NCBI RefSeq assembly: GCF_903815225.1
Contig: NZ_LR813084.1
Span: forward strand, 62,001-126,000
Reading direction: 5' to 3'
DNA from: Delftia tsuruhatensis
Lineage (GTDB): Bacteria > Pseudomonadota > Gammaproteobacteria > Burkholderiales > Burkholderiaceae_C
DNA: 64,000 bases
This document shows positions 17,823 through 29,928 of this stretch, in pieces (the first letter of the stretch is position 1; every line of letters begins with the position of its first letter). The notes beneath the pieces are model-generated. The model searched no databases, had not been told where the DNA came from, and saw nothing but the letters and a program-made list of their open reading frames with translations. The position numbers and the translations under genes are program-made.

Positions 17823-18728
17823 ATGGATCTGGGCGGACTGTCCCTGCTGGTGGACATCATCGAGGCCGGCAACCTGAGCCGGGCCGCGGCGCGGCTGGGC
17901 ATGAGCCGTGCCAACGTCAGCCACCGGCTCAACCAGTTCGAGCGCCAGATCGGCCAGCAGCTGTTGCGACGCACCACGCGCCAGGTCGAGCCCACCGAGC
18001 TGGGCCTGAAGCTGTACGAACATGGCCGCGCCATACGCCAGGAGGTCATGGCCGCCGCAGAGTCGGTGGACAGCCTGGGCCAGAGCCTGCAGGGCACGGT
18101 GCGCCTGAGCGTGCCCAGTGGCTATGGGCAGCTGCAGATGTCGGCCTGGCTGACTGAATTCATGGCCTTGCACCCGGGCATCACGCTGGAGGTGATCTTC
18201 GACAACGACATCGACGACCTGATGCAGGGCGCGGTGGACTTTTCCGTGCGCGTGATGACCGAGCCGCCCGAGAGCCTGGTGGCCTGCCATCTCGGCGACG
18301 TGCTCTACGAGGCCTGCGCCACGCCGCAGTTCCTGGCCGCGCAGGGACGGCCCGATTCGCTGCTGGCGCTCAAGCGCGTGCCGCTGATCACCTCGGCGCT
18401 CACGGGCCAGAAGCTGCGCACGGCGGGCATGAACGGCGCGCGGCCCACCGAGCTGCGCATACGCCCGCGCCTGACTTCGCCCAACTTCCACTTCCTGCGC
18501 GACGCCGTGCTCCAGGGCCTGGGCGTGGCCGTGGTGCCGCGCTACATGGTGGCGGCCGAGCTGGCCAGCGGCGCGCTCGAGCGCCTGGCGCTGCCGCCCG
18601 GAAGCCTGGATTTCCTGGCCACGCGCCAGTACCTGCTGTACATGCCTTCGCGCTACCAGACGCGGGCGATCTCCACATTGATCGATTTCCTGCGGGAGAA
18701 GGCCGCGGCCGAAGGGCTCAGAGGCTGA
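17823..18728 (+). CDS. LysR family transcriptional regulator
   Basis: A 301-residue LysR-type regulator. The winged HTH occupies about residues 5-65 (LLVDIIEAGNLSRAAARLGMSRANVSHRLNQFERQIGQQLLRRTTR), followed by a substrate-binding effector domain. It is divergent from the CoA-transferase gene and probably controls it. Its 3' end overlaps the convergent DLD-type gene by 11 bp. The ATG at 17823 was chosen over a TTG two codons upstream. Confidence 0.93.
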   Translation: MDLGGLSLLVDIIEAGNLSRAAARLGMSRANVSHRLNQFERQIGQQLLRRTTRQVEPTELGLKLYEHGRAIRQEVMAAAESVDSLGQSLQGTVRLSVPSGYGQLQMSAWLTEFMALHPGITLEVIFDNDIDDLMQGAVDFSVRVMTEPPESLVACHLGDVLYEACATPQFLAAQGRPDSLLALKRVPLITSALTGQKLRTAGMNGARPTELRIRPRLTSPNFHFLRDAVLQGLGVAVVPRYMVAAELASGALERLALPPGSLDFLATRQYLLYMPSRYQTRAISTLIDFLREKAAAEGLRG

Positions 18729-20142
18729 AGATCTTGCCGGGATTCAGGATGTTCTTCGGATCCAGCGCCTGCTTGATGGCGCGCATTATCTGCACGGCGC
18801 CGTCGCCGGCCTCCTCGCGCAGGAAGTCCATCTTGTGGATGCCCACGCCATGCTCGCCCGTGCAGGTGCCGCCCAGGGCGATGGCGCGTGCCACCAGCTG
18901 GTGGTTGAGCTGCTCGGCGCGTGCGCGCTCGTCGTCGTTGTCGGGGTCGATCAGGTAGCCGAAGTGGAAGTTGCCGTCGCCCACGTGGCCGACGAGGAAG
19001 TAGGGAATGCCGCTGTCGTCGGCCTCGCGCACCGAGTCCAGCAGGGCGTCGGCCAGGCGGCTGATGGGCACGCAGGCATCGGTGGTGATGCAGCGGCAGC
19101 CCGGACGGCTGGAGACGGCGGCGAAGTAGGCGTTATGGCGGGCCGTGAACAGCCGCGTGCGGTCCTCGGGACGTTCGGCCCACTCGAAGGCATTGCCGCC
19201 GAATTCGCCCGCGATGTCCTGCACCATCTCGGCCTGTTCCTTCACGCCCGTGGGCGAGCCGTGGAACTCCATCAGCAGCATGGGCTCCTCGCGCAGCGCG
19301 AGCTTGCTGTAGGCATTGACCATGCGCACGGCATTCACGTCCACCAGCTCCACGCGCGCGATGGGCACGCCCATCTGTATGGTCTGGATCACCGTGCGCA
19401 CGGCGGCCTCGATGCTGGGAAAGGAGCAGATGGCCGCGCTCACGGCCTCGGGCAGCGGGTACAGGCGCACCGTGATCTCGGTGACCACGCCCAGCGTGCC
19501 CTCGCTGCCCACGATCAGGCGCGTGAGATCGTAGCCGGCGCTGCTCTTCTTGGCACGCGTGCCCGTGCGGATCACCTCGCCGCTGGCCGTGACCACTTCC
19601 AGCGCCAGCACGTTCTCGCGCATGGTGCCGTAGCGCACGGCATTGGTGCCGCTGGCGCGCGTGGCCGCCATGCCGCCGATGGAGGCGTCGGCGCCGGGAT
19701 CGATGGGGAAGAAGAAGCCTGTGTCCTTGATGGCATCGTTGAGCTGCTTGCGCGTGATGCCGGGCTGCACCGTGACCGTGAGATCCTCGGTGTCCACCGA
19801 CAGGACCTGGTTCATGCGCGAGACGTCGATGCTGATGCCGCCCTCGACGGCCAGCAGGTGGCCTTCGAGCGAGGAGCCCGCGCCATAGGGGATGACGGGC
19901 ACGGCATGCTGGTCGGCGAGGCGGATGGCGTCCCGCACGTCCTGCGTGCTTTGCGCAAAGACCACGGCCGCGGGCGGAGGCGCCTGGATGGCGCCCTCGT
20001 CGCGGCCGTGCTGTTCACGCACCGCCAGGGCCGTCGAGCACTGGGCGCCGAAGCGTTCCGCCAGTGCGTCGAGGAAGGCTTCGGGGACGGGGCGCTGAAC
20101 GAATTCAGGCTGCAGGCGGACGGGGGCGACAGGGGCGTTCAT
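18718..20142 (-). CDS. FAD-binding oxidase, D-lactate/glycolate dehydrogenase type
   Basis: A 474-residue flavoprotein of the FAD-binding PCMH / FAD-oxidase C family. VIPYGAGSSLEGHLLAVEGGISIDVSRMNQVL and DPGADASIGGMAATRASGTNAVRYGTM form the FAD domain; VGHVGDGNFHFGYLIDP and GTCTGEHGVGIHKMDFL lie in the C-terminal domain. These enzymes oxidise D-2-hydroxy acids (D-lactate, glycolate) and pass electrons to quinone or cytochrome. The GlcD/DLD choice cannot be made. It converges on the LysR gene with an 11-bp overlap. Confidence 0.92.
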   Translation of the reverse strand: MNAPVAPVRLQPEFVQRPVPEAFLDALAERFGAQCSTALAVREQHGRDEGAIQAPPPAAVVFAQSTQDVRDAIRLADQHAVPVIPYGAGSSLEGHLLAVEGGISIDVSRMNQVLSVDTEDLTVTVQPGITRKQLNDAIKDTGFFFPIDPGADASIGGMAATRASGTNAVRYGTMRENVLALEVVTASGEVIRTGTRAKKSSAGYDLTRLIVGSEGTLGVVTEITVRLYPLPEAVSAAICSFPSIEAAVRTVIQTIQMGVPIARVELVDVNAVRMVNAYSKLALREEPMLLMEFHGSPTGVKEQAEMVQDIAGEFGGNAFEWAERPEDRTRLFTARHNAYFAAVSSRPGCRCITTDACVPISRLADALLDSVREADDSGIPYFLVGHVGDGNFHFGYLIDPDNDDERARAEQLNHQLVARAIALGGTCTGEHGVGIHKMDFLREEAGDGAVQIMRAIKQALDPKNILNPGKIFSL

Positions 20143-20208
20143 CGGTGTTCTCCAGGGGAACTGGAAAGAATACCACCGGCCCTGCCGCCCTCGTATGCGT
20201 GGTTGCCG

Positions 20209-20550
20209 TCAGCGCGGCTGCACGGCCTTGCTGAATTCCTCGCGCGACAGCGATCCGTTCTTGTCGGTGTCGATCTGGGCGAAGTTGCTGCTCACGGCGG
20301 GCAGGGCCTCGGCTTCCTTCTTGCTCAGCTTGCCGTCCTTGTTGGTGTCGGCGCGATCGAAGGCGGCCTGGACATCGTTGCCTTGCGCCGGTGCGGTGGA
20401 GGGGGCAGGCGCGGCTTGCACGCCTGTTGCGGGGCCGCTGCTGGGGCCCAGGTCCTGGGCCATGGCGGCCGCGCCGCCGAACGACAGTGCCGCGAACAGC
20501 ATCACGCTGCGGATTTCAAAACCGGAGACTTTACGCAGTTGGGAGGTCAT
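20209..20550 (-). CDS. Exported EF-hand domain protein
   Basis: A 113-residue predicted secreted calcium-binding protein. Residues 10-31 form a signal peptide ending at AMA, then a Pro/Ala-rich linker (GPATGVQAAPAPSTAPAQG). Two 12-residue EF-hand loops follow, DTNKDGKLSKKE and DTDKNGSLSREE, with Asp/Asn at the calcium-coordinating positions. The start at 20550 is preceded by AAAGGAA; an in-frame ATG 10 codons upstream is possible. The role is unknown. Confidence 0.87.
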   Translation of the reverse strand: MTSQLRKVSGFEIRSVMLFAALSFGGAAAMAQDLGPSSGPATGVQAAPAPSTAPAQGNDVQAAFDRADTNKDGKLSKKEAEALPAVSSNFAQIDTDKNGSLSREEFSKAVQPR

Positions 20551-20729
20551 GCTGTCGAATTCCTTTCGGATGTGGAACATGGATGCATTCCACCCGCTGG
20601 CGGCGATGGAGGCCAGCACTTTTGCCGCCTGTTGCCTGCGACAACATTTGCGTGCCGGCTGTAACGCACAATCGGGTGATGGGCGCCACCGGCCCCATCC
20701 CGCACCCCGCATCGCCAAGGAGAACGCCC

Positions 20730-21299
20730 ATGGGCAACCGTTTGACACAGATCGCCACGCGCACCGGAGACGACGGCACCACGGGCCTGGGCGACAACAC
20801 GCGCGTGTCCAAGCACAGTGGCCGTCCGCACGCCATGGGTGATGTGGACGAACTCAACTCCCACATCGGCCTGCTGCTGTGCGAGGCGCTGCCCACCGAT
20901 GTACGCGAGCTGCTGGTCGATATCCAGCACCAGCTGTTCAACCTGGGTGGCGAGCTGTCCATCCCGGGCTATGAGCTGCTCAAGGACGAAGCCCTGCTGC
21001 AGCTGGACCAGGCCCTGGCCCACTACAACGCGCAGTTGCCCCGGCTGCAGGAGTTCATCCTGCCGGCGGGCACGCGCGCCGCGTCGCAGGCCCATGTCTG
21101 CCGCACCGTGGCGCGACGTGCAGAGCGCGCCGTGGTGGCTCTGGAGCAGGGCGAGGCCATGCGGCCCGCGCCGCGCCAGTACCTGAACCGGCTGTCGGAC
21201 CTGCTGTTCGTGCTGGCGCGCGTGCTCAACCGCCTCGATGGCGGCGACGACGTCTACTGGAAAAGCGAGCGCCTGGCGCGCAGTGCCGGCGAACACTGA
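20730..21299 (+). CDS. Cob(I)alamin adenosyltransferase, PduO type
   Basis: A 189-residue ATP:corrinoid adenosyltransferase that makes adenosylcobalamin. The PduO-type ATP-binding N-terminus is TRTGDDGTTGLGDNTRVSKHS, and a second family motif is seen in FILPAGTRAASQAHVCRTVARRAERAVVAL, with LNRLSDLLFVLARVLNR near the end. The start at 20730 follows CAAGGAGAACGCCC. No B12 riboswitch is evident upstream. A LysR regulator gene starts 8 bp after its stop. Confidence 0.95.
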   Translation: MGNRLTQIATRTGDDGTTGLGDNTRVSKHSGRPHAMGDVDELNSHIGLLLCEALPTDVRELLVDIQHQLFNLGGELSIPGYELLKDEALLQLDQALAHYNAQLPRLQEFILPAGTRAASQAHVCRTVARRAERAVVALEQGEAMRPAPRQYLNRLSDLLFVLARVLNRLDGGDDVYWKSERLARSAGEH

Positions 21300-21307
21300 G
21301 ACCGCGC

Positions 21308-22213
21308 ATGCGCCTGCGCCACATCGAGGTCTTCAACGCGGTGATGCAGACCGGCAGCGTCAGCGCGGCGGCGCGGCTCATCAACATCACCCAGCCGGCC
21401 GTCAGCCGCACCCTGCAGCATGCCGAGCTGCAGCTGGGCTTCGCGCTGTTCCAGCGCGCGCGTGGCCGGCTCACGCCCACCAATGAGGCGCTGGCTCTGT
21501 TCCCCCATATCGAGAAGCTGTTCGAGCAGCTCGACGAGGTGCAGCGCCTGGCCGACAACCTGCGCCATGGCCGGGCGGCGGATCGCCTGAACGTGCTCAC
21601 CGTGTTCGCGCTCAGCCGCGAGGTGCTGCCGCGCGCCGTGGCGGGCTTTCGGCAACTGCATCCGCAGGTCCAGGTCCATGTGCAGGCGCTGCACACGCCG
21701 CAGGTGGTATCGGCCCTGCTGCTGCAGGAGGCCGACGTGGGCTTCGTCATCAGCTCCGTGGGCCAGCCCGCGCTGGAGCATGAGCTGCTGTCCGAGGTGG
21801 ACATGTTCTGCGTCCTGCCCAAGGGGTTGCTGCCACCTTCGCGCGTGCGCCCGGAAGGCATGGAGCTGCGCGACCTGGCCGAACTGCCCGTGGTGGCCCT
21901 CGACGCCCGCGATCCGCTGGGCATGCGCCTGGGCCAGGCCTGCCGCGAACACGGCGTGGGCCTGTCTCCCGTGGTCACCGTGCAGACCTACCACGCGGCC
22001 CTGTCCATGGCCGAGTACGGCCTGGGCGCGGCCATCATGGACGGTTGCACGGCCCTGGCCGCCGACCGCCGCAAGGTCCACGTCGTGCCCCTGCTACCGC
22101 GCATCACGGTGGGGGTGAATGCGCTCAGCCTGCCGCAGCGGCCGGGGTCGGTGCTGGCGCGGGCAATGACGGCGCAGATGCGCAAGGCGCTGAGAGAGCT
22201 CCTGGCGGCCTGA
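21308..22213 (+). CDS. LysR family transcriptional regulator next to dadA
   Basis: A 301-residue LysR regulator: HTH at about 1-60 (MRLRHIEVFNAVMQTGSVSAAARLINITQPAVSRTLQHAELQLG), then an effector domain. It lies 8 bp after the cobalamin adenosyltransferase gene and converges on the D-amino-acid dehydrogenase gene with a 5-bp gap. Its likely targets are the DadA / binding protein / racemase group; this is inference from position. Confidence 0.92.
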   Translation: MRLRHIEVFNAVMQTGSVSAAARLINITQPAVSRTLQHAELQLGFALFQRARGRLTPTNEALALFPHIEKLFEQLDEVQRLADNLRHGRAADRLNVLTVFALSREVLPRAVAGFRQLHPQVQVHVQALHTPQVVSALLLQEADVGFVISSVGQPALEHELLSEVDMFCVLPKGLLPPSRVRPEGMELRDLAELPVVALDARDPLGMRLGQACREHGVGLSPVVTVQTYHAALSMAEYGLGAAIMDGCTALAADRRKVHVVPLLPRITVGVNALSLPQRPGSVLARAMTAQMRKALRELLAA

Positions 22214-22218
22214 TCGGC

Positions 22219-23439
22219 TCAGGCCATGGCCATCTGCGCCACCAGCCTCTGTGCCGACCCGAAGGCCAGTGTCAGCCCCAGCGCGCCGTGGCCGGTCTGC
22301 AGCCACAGGTTGCGCGGGCCGCCGCGCTGGCGGCCCGTGAGGGGCAGGCCGGTGGGCGTGGCGGGGCGCATGCCGGTCCAGGGGTGGAGGTCGCCATCCA
22401 GTGGCAGGTCGGCGAAGACTTCCTGCGTGGAGCGGCGCAGGCTGGCGATGCGCCGCGGGTCCACGCGCGTGTCGGGGCCTGCGATCTCCACCATGCCGGC
22501 CACACGCAGGCGGTCGCCGATGCGCGCGAAGACCACCTTGCGCGATGTGTCCGTGACGCTGACACGTGGCGCGGCCTGGGGGGCACCGGATGCATCGACG
22601 GTGATGCTGTAGCCCTTGAGCGGGTAGACGGGAATGCGCAGGCCCAGCGGGCGCGCGTGGGCCGCGCTTTCCCAGCCGCTGGCCAGCACGTAGTGGTCGG
22701 CGTGGACGGGGCCTGCGGTGGTGTGCACGCCTGCGACGGCATCGCCCTGACGCTCGAAGCCCCGGACCAGGGTGCCATAGCGCAGGTCGGCGCCAAGTGC
22801 CACGAGCCGGGCGGCGAGCTGTTCGCACAGCTGGCGGCAATCGGCCGCGCTCTCGCTGGGGGTGTAGACGGCACCCGCGATGTGCCGCGCATGGCCGGCC
22901 AGCGCGGGTTCGATGCGTGCGGCCTCTGCGGCATCGACCACCTGTTGCGGTGCACCGCCCATGCGCGCCTGCAGTGCGACCTGGCGGGCGGCGCAGTCCA
23001 GGCCTTGCTGCGAGGGAAACAGCACCAGCTTGCCCGGCGTGTGCAGATCGCAGGCCAGGGACTCGGTGGCCTGCATGGCCTCGAAGGCCTGGCGGCTTTC
23101 GGCGGCCAGCGCCAGCAGGGCCTGCGTGCCGGCGCTGGAAGCCCGGGCATTGCAGGCACCCAGAAAGCGCAGGCCCCAGGCCCATTGCGCGGGGTCGGCG
23201 CGCAGGCGCAAGGCCAGTGGCGAATCCTTTTCCAGCAGCAGGCGGGGCAGCATCTTCCAGATGCCGGGATCGGCCAGCGGCTGCACGTAGGAATAGCTCA
23301 GTTGCGCGCCATTGCCGCCGCTGGCGCCCTGGGCGGGGCCCGGTGCGCGGTCCAACACGGTGATGCGGTGGCCGGCCCGCTGCAGCGCCCAGGCCGTTGC
23401 CAGGCCGACGATGCCGGCGCCCACGATGCAGACATGCAT
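22219..23439 (-). CDS. D-amino-acid dehydrogenase (DadA family FAD oxidoreductase)
   Basis: A 406-residue FAD protein. MHVCIVGAGIVGLATAWALQRAGHRITVLDR is the dinucleotide-binding fold with GAGIVG, followed by GASGGNGAQLSYSYVQPLADP, typical of DadA. The C-terminal TPTGLPLTG and NLWLQTGHGALGLTLAFGSAQRL complete the DAO fold. It would deaminate D-amino acids to 2-oxo acids with electrons passed to the respiratory chain. The start at 23439 is set by GGAGAAA 8 bp upstream. It is divergent from the binding-protein gene. Confidence 0.92.
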   Translation of the reverse strand: MHVCIVGAGIVGLATAWALQRAGHRITVLDRAPGPAQGASGGNGAQLSYSYVQPLADPGIWKMLPRLLLEKDSPLALRLRADPAQWAWGLRFLGACNARASSAGTQALLALAAESRQAFEAMQATESLACDLHTPGKLVLFPSQQGLDCAARQVALQARMGGAPQQVVDAAEAARIEPALAGHARHIAGAVYTPSESAADCRQLCEQLAARLVALGADLRYGTLVRGFERQGDAVAGVHTTAGPVHADHYVLASGWESAAHARPLGLRIPVYPLKGYSITVDASGAPQAAPRVSVTDTSRKVVFARIGDRLRVAGMVEIAGPDTRVDPRRIASLRRSTQEVFADLPLDGDLHPWTGMRPATPTGLPLTGRQRGGPRNLWLQTGHGALGLTLAFGSAQRLVAQMAMA

Positions 23440-23660
23440 TGATCGTTTCTCCATGCAGCCGCACTGTAGGCCTGCCATGGGCGCTGCGGCCATGGCATTT
23501 GGCACATTGGCCATGCACGCAGGTTATGGCCCTGGGCGGTTGGAAGGGGCGTCTCGCGCGTCCATAACCGGCGGGCATGGACCGGCCCGATATTGTCATC
23601 ACGCAAACCTGCGCACCGTTTCTACACTGGCCGCACTTCCACCAAAAGCAGGAGACAAGC

Positions 23661-24542
23661 ATGCGATTCCACACCCCGGCCCTGTGCGCCGCCATCGCCT
23701 TCGCCAGCCTGGGCGCCGCCCATGCCGACACGCTGACCAAGGTGCGCGAAAGCGGCCGCATCACGCTGGCCTACCGAGAGTCCTCCGTGCCCTTCAGCTA
23801 CCTGGACAACGGCAAGCCCATCGGCATGACCGTGGAGATCTCGCAGGCCGTGGCCGAGGCCGTGAAGAAGGCCGTGAACCGGCCCGACCTCAAGGTGCAG
23901 TGGCAGGCCGTGACCTCGCAGAACCGCATGCCGCTGCTGGCCAACGGCACCATCGACCTGGAATGCGGCTCGACCACCAACAACACGGTGCGCGGCAAGG
24001 AAGTGGCCTTTGCCATCAACCATTTCTACACGGGCACGCGGCTGCTGGTGAAGAAGAGTTCGGGCATCAGGAATTACGCCGACCTCAAGGACAGGACCGT
24101 GGCCATCACCACGGGAACCACCAACCTGCAGGTGCTGCGCAAGGCCAATGCCGACAAGGCCTGGGGCATGAACATCGTCATGGCCAAGGACCATGCGGAC
24201 GGCTTCCTGCTGGTGGAGAACGACCGCGCCGCGGCCTTCGGCATGGACGACATCCTGCTCTTCGGCCTGATCCCCACGGCCAAGAACCCCGGCGACTTCG
24301 AGGTGGTGGCCGACTCGCTGCAGGTAGAGCCCTATGCCTGCATGCTGCGCAAGGACGACCCGCAGTTCAAGCAACTGGTCGATGGCGTGATCGGCGACAT
24401 GATGAAGTCGGGCGCGTTCGCCAGGCTCTATGACAAGTGGTTCATGCAGCCCATTGCGCCGAGGAACGTGGCCCTGGGCCTGCCGATGAGCGAGCAGTTG
24501 CAGAAAAACCTGCAGGACCTCAGCGACAAGCCCGCTTTTTGA
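23661..24542 (+). CDS. Amino-acid ABC transporter periplasmic binding protein (GltI-like)
   Basis: A 293-residue family 3 solute-binding protein with a signal peptide cleaved after AHA (about residue 22). LTKVRESGRITLAYRESSVPFSYLDNGKPIGMTVEIS and CGSTTNNTVRGKEVAFAINHFYTGTRLLVKK match the glutamate/aspartate-binding GltI group. The start follows AGGAGACAAGC. No permease or ATPase gene adjoins it, so it must share a transporter encoded elsewhere. It starts a two-gene run with the racemase, 14 bp apart. Confidence 0.93.
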   Translation: MRFHTPALCAAIAFASLGAAHADTLTKVRESGRITLAYRESSVPFSYLDNGKPIGMTVEISQAVAEAVKKAVNRPDLKVQWQAVTSQNRMPLLANGTIDLECGSTTNNTVRGKEVAFAINHFYTGTRLLVKKSSGIRNYADLKDRTVAITTGTTNLQVLRKANADKAWGMNIVMAKDHADGFLLVENDRAAAFGMDDILLFGLIPTAKNPGDFEVVADSLQVEPYACMLRKDDPQFKQLVDGVIGDMMKSGAFARLYDKWFMQPIAPRNVALGLPMSEQLQKNLQDLSDKPAF

Positions 24543-24556
24543 TTTCGGACGGCAGC

Positions 24557-25309
24557 ATGCAGCAGCAGCTTCAGCCCCCGCGCGCGGTGGGCATTCTCGG
24601 GGGCATGGGCCCGGCCGCAGGCGCGGATTTCGTGCGCCTGTTCGTGCAGGCCTGCACGGACCATCTGCAGCGCCAGGGGCGGCCCGTGCTCGACCAGGCC
24701 TATCCCGAGCACTGGCTGGTGCAGCTGCCCATGCCCGACCGCACGCAGGCCCTGCGCCAGGATCCTCAAGCCCCCACGGGCCCGGCCCAGCATCTGCTGC
24801 AGGGCGTGGGCCGCATGGCGGCGCTGGGCGTGCGCAGCGTGGCCCTGGCCTGCAACACGGCCCATGCCTGGCATGGGCAGCTGCAGGCGCAGTTCCCGCA
24901 GCTGCACGTGCTGCACATCGCACGCCAGGCCGCGCAGCACCTGCAGGCCGGCGGCGCGCGCCAGGCCGTCGTGCTGGCCACGCAGGGCACCTATGAAAGC
25001 GGGCTCTACGACGAGGCGCTGGGCGCCTGCGGCATCACGCCGCTGCTGCCCGATGCGGGCGGGCGCGCACGGCTCATGCAGGGCATCTACGAGGGCGTCA
25101 AGCAGGGCGACATGGACCGGGCCGCGCAGTGCTTCGGCGCGGTGCTGGCGCCGCTGCTGCAGCGCCACGGCGACGTGCCCGTGGTCATGGGCTGCACCGA
25201 GATCCCGCTGGCGCTGCCCCAGGCGCCCGAGGCGCGTGGCGCCACGCTGGTGGACCCGGCCTGGATCCTGGCCCAGGCCCTTGTGGGCGATGCTTACGGG
25301 GTTCAGTAA
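24557..25309 (+). CDS. Aspartate/glutamate racemase family protein
   Basis: A 250-residue Asp/Glu racemase superfamily member. [15 protein letters not shown] is the family N-terminus; the two catalytic cysteines are seen in [11 protein letters not shown] and [12 protein letters not shown]. These PLP-independent enzymes interconvert L- and D-aspartate or glutamate. It follows the amino-acid binding protein gene and lies near dadA, suggesting a D-amino-acid utilisation unit. The last 7 bp overlap the convergent boxA gene. Confidence 0.92.
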   Translation: MQQQLQPPRAVGILGGMGPAAGADFVRLFVQACTDHLQRQGRPVLDQAYPEHWLVQLPMPDRTQALRQDPQAPTGPAQHLLQGVGRMAALGVRSVALACNTAHAWHGQLQAQFPQLHVLHIARQAAQHLQAGGARQAVVLATQGTYESGLYDEALGACGITPLLPDAGGRARLMQGIYEGVKQGDMDRAAQCFGAVLAPLLQRHGDVPVVMGCTEIPLALPQAPEARGATLVDPAWILAQALVGDAYGVQ

Positions 25310-26592
25310 GTCTCCAGGTGCAGCCGGCCTTCGCGCTTGAGACGCGCGCCGACCTGCTCCCAGTCCAGCCCGGCTTGCTGCGCCACGTCGCGCAGTGCCA
25401 GCACCACGCCTTCCTCCATGCTCTTGAGCCCGCAGACGTAGAAGTGGGCGTTGTCGTCGCGCAGCAGGGCGGCGAGGTCGGCCGCGCGCTCGCGCAGCAG
25501 ATCCTGCACGTAGCGCCGGGGCTGGCCGGCCACGCGCGAGAAGGCCAGGTTGTGGTCGATGAAGTCCCGGGGCAGGCTTTGCAGCGGGCCGAAGTAGGGC
25601 AGTTCCTGGGGCGTGCGCGCGCCGAAGAACAGCATGAGCCGGCCGCCCTCGAACTTGCCGCTCCTGCGCAGTCGCCTGCGCCATTCGGTCATGGCGCGCA
25701 TGGGGGCGCTGCCCGTGCCCGTGCAGATCATCACGATGTGGGACTGCGGGTGGTTGGGCATCAGGAAGGAGTGGCCGAAGGGGCCGATGACCTGCACCCT
25801 GTCGCCGATTTTCGCGTCGCACAGGTAATTGCTGGCCACGCCGCGCACGGGCTGGCCCTGGTGGTCCTGGGTCACGCGCTTGACGGTCAGCGCGAGGTTG
25901 TTGTAGCCGGGCCGCTCGCCATTGCGCGCGCTGGCCACCGAGTACTGGCGCGCCACGTGCGGGCGGCCCTGGGCATCGGTGCCGGGCGGGATGATGGCGA
26001 TGGACTGGCCTTCGAGCACGGGAAACGGCTGGCTGCCGAAGTCCAGCACGATGTGGTGGGTCTCGCTGTCGAAGCCGGCCTCCGTGCAGTTGAGGTTGCC
26101 GACCACGGTGGCCGTGAGGGGGGTCCTGGGCCCATGCAGGTTGGTATAGGGATGGGCCGCCGACCAGGGGGGCACGGTGGCGCTCCAGCTGGCGCTGCGG
26201 AAGGTCTCGCCATCCGCGCCGCGCGTGGCCGCCGCGATCACGGCCTGGGCCTGGCGCAGGTCCTCGGGCGGGGGCGCCTGCGCAGCGTCCGCGCCTTCGG
26301 CCAGGGCCTCGGGCGGCAGCTCGGCGGGCAGCTCGTCCCACAGCAGCTGCTCGGCGATGGGGTAGGCGCGCGCCAGCGGCACCTTGCGCCAGTTGTCGAT
26401 GGCGCCCGTGGGGCAGGGCGAGACGCAGTCCATGCAGCCGTTGCACTGCTCGGCCCGGACCACGTAGTTGCGGTCGTCGTGGGTGATGGCGCCCACGGGG
26501 CAGGTGGCCTCGCAGGTGTTGCAGCGGATGCAGATCTCGGGATCGATCAGGTGCTGGCTCAGGATGCCTTGCTCTACGAGGGCGACGGTCAT
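25303..26592 (-). CDS. boxA: Benzoyl-CoA 2,3-epoxidase reductase subunit BoxA
   Basis: A 429-residue iron-sulfur flavoprotein that feeds electrons from NADPH to BoxB. Two [4Fe-4S] ferredoxin motifs lie at the N-terminus ([28 protein letters not shown]), then a linker and a ferredoxin-NADP reductase domain ([11 protein letters not shown] for [17 protein letters not shown] for NADP). This is the BoxA domain order. It is the last gene of boxCBA, 25 bp downstream of boxB. Confidence 0.96.
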   Translation of the reverse strand: MTVALVEQGILSQHLIDPEICIRCNTCEATCPVGAITHDDRNYVVRAEQCNGCMDCVSPCPTGAIDNWRKVPLARAYPIAEQLLWDELPAELPPEALAEGADAAQAPPPEDLRQAQAVIAAATRGADGETFRSASWSATVPPWSAAHPYTNLHGPRTPLTATVVGNLNCTEAGFDSETHHIVLDFGSQPFPVLEGQSIAIIPPGTDAQGRPHVARQYSVASARNGERPGYNNLALTVKRVTQDHQGQPVRGVASNYLCDAKIGDRVQVIGPFGHSFLMPNHPQSHIVMICTGTGSAPMRAMTEWRRRLRRSGKFEGGRLMLFFGARTPQELPYFGPLQSLPRDFIDHNLAFSRVAGQPRRYVQDLLRERAADLAALLRDDNAHFYVCGLKSMEEGVVLALRDVAQQAGLDWEQVGARLKREGRLHLETY

Positions 26593-26617
26593 GGGGGCTC
26601 CCTGCGGCTTGCCGCGG

Positions 26618-28045
<1,428 letters not shown>

Positions 28046-28076
28046 GGTCTGTCTCCTCTGGGTCCGTGGGGTGGGG

Positions 28077-29738
<1,662 letters not shown>

Positions 29739-29928
29739 GGGCTGCCTCTTGGATGAAAGATAGTGCAGCAATCGATGCGCTGCAGGCACAATTATGCAGC
29801 CATCATCCAAAAACGCACGCTGCAACAAGCAAGATAGTGCGTGTTATGAGAAAATTCAGGGTAAATACCAGGAGATCAGGTGAAAAAAATCCAGGCCGCT
29901 GGCCTGGATGCAGAGGGGCAGGGAGCCG
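29739..29928. promoter_or_regulatory. boxC upstream region with operator-like boxes
   Basis: This 190-bp AT-richer gap between boxC and boxR contains GCACAATTATGCA (29786-29798), resembling the boxes at the bclA promoter, and the direct repeat AAGATAGTGC at 29757-29766 and 29831-29840. On the coding (minus) strand each repeat reads GCACTATCTT, offering TATCTT as a -10 hexamer, the same hexamer used at the bclA promoter. A -35 was not fixed. Confidence 0.6.
29786..29798. promoter_or_regulatory. Candidate BoxR operator upstream of boxC
   Basis: GCACAATTATGCA; its reverse complement differs at two positions from TGCAATATTGTGC, the box at the bclA promoter. BoxR/BzdR repressors are known to recognise TGCA-containing repeats. 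Confidence 0.55.
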
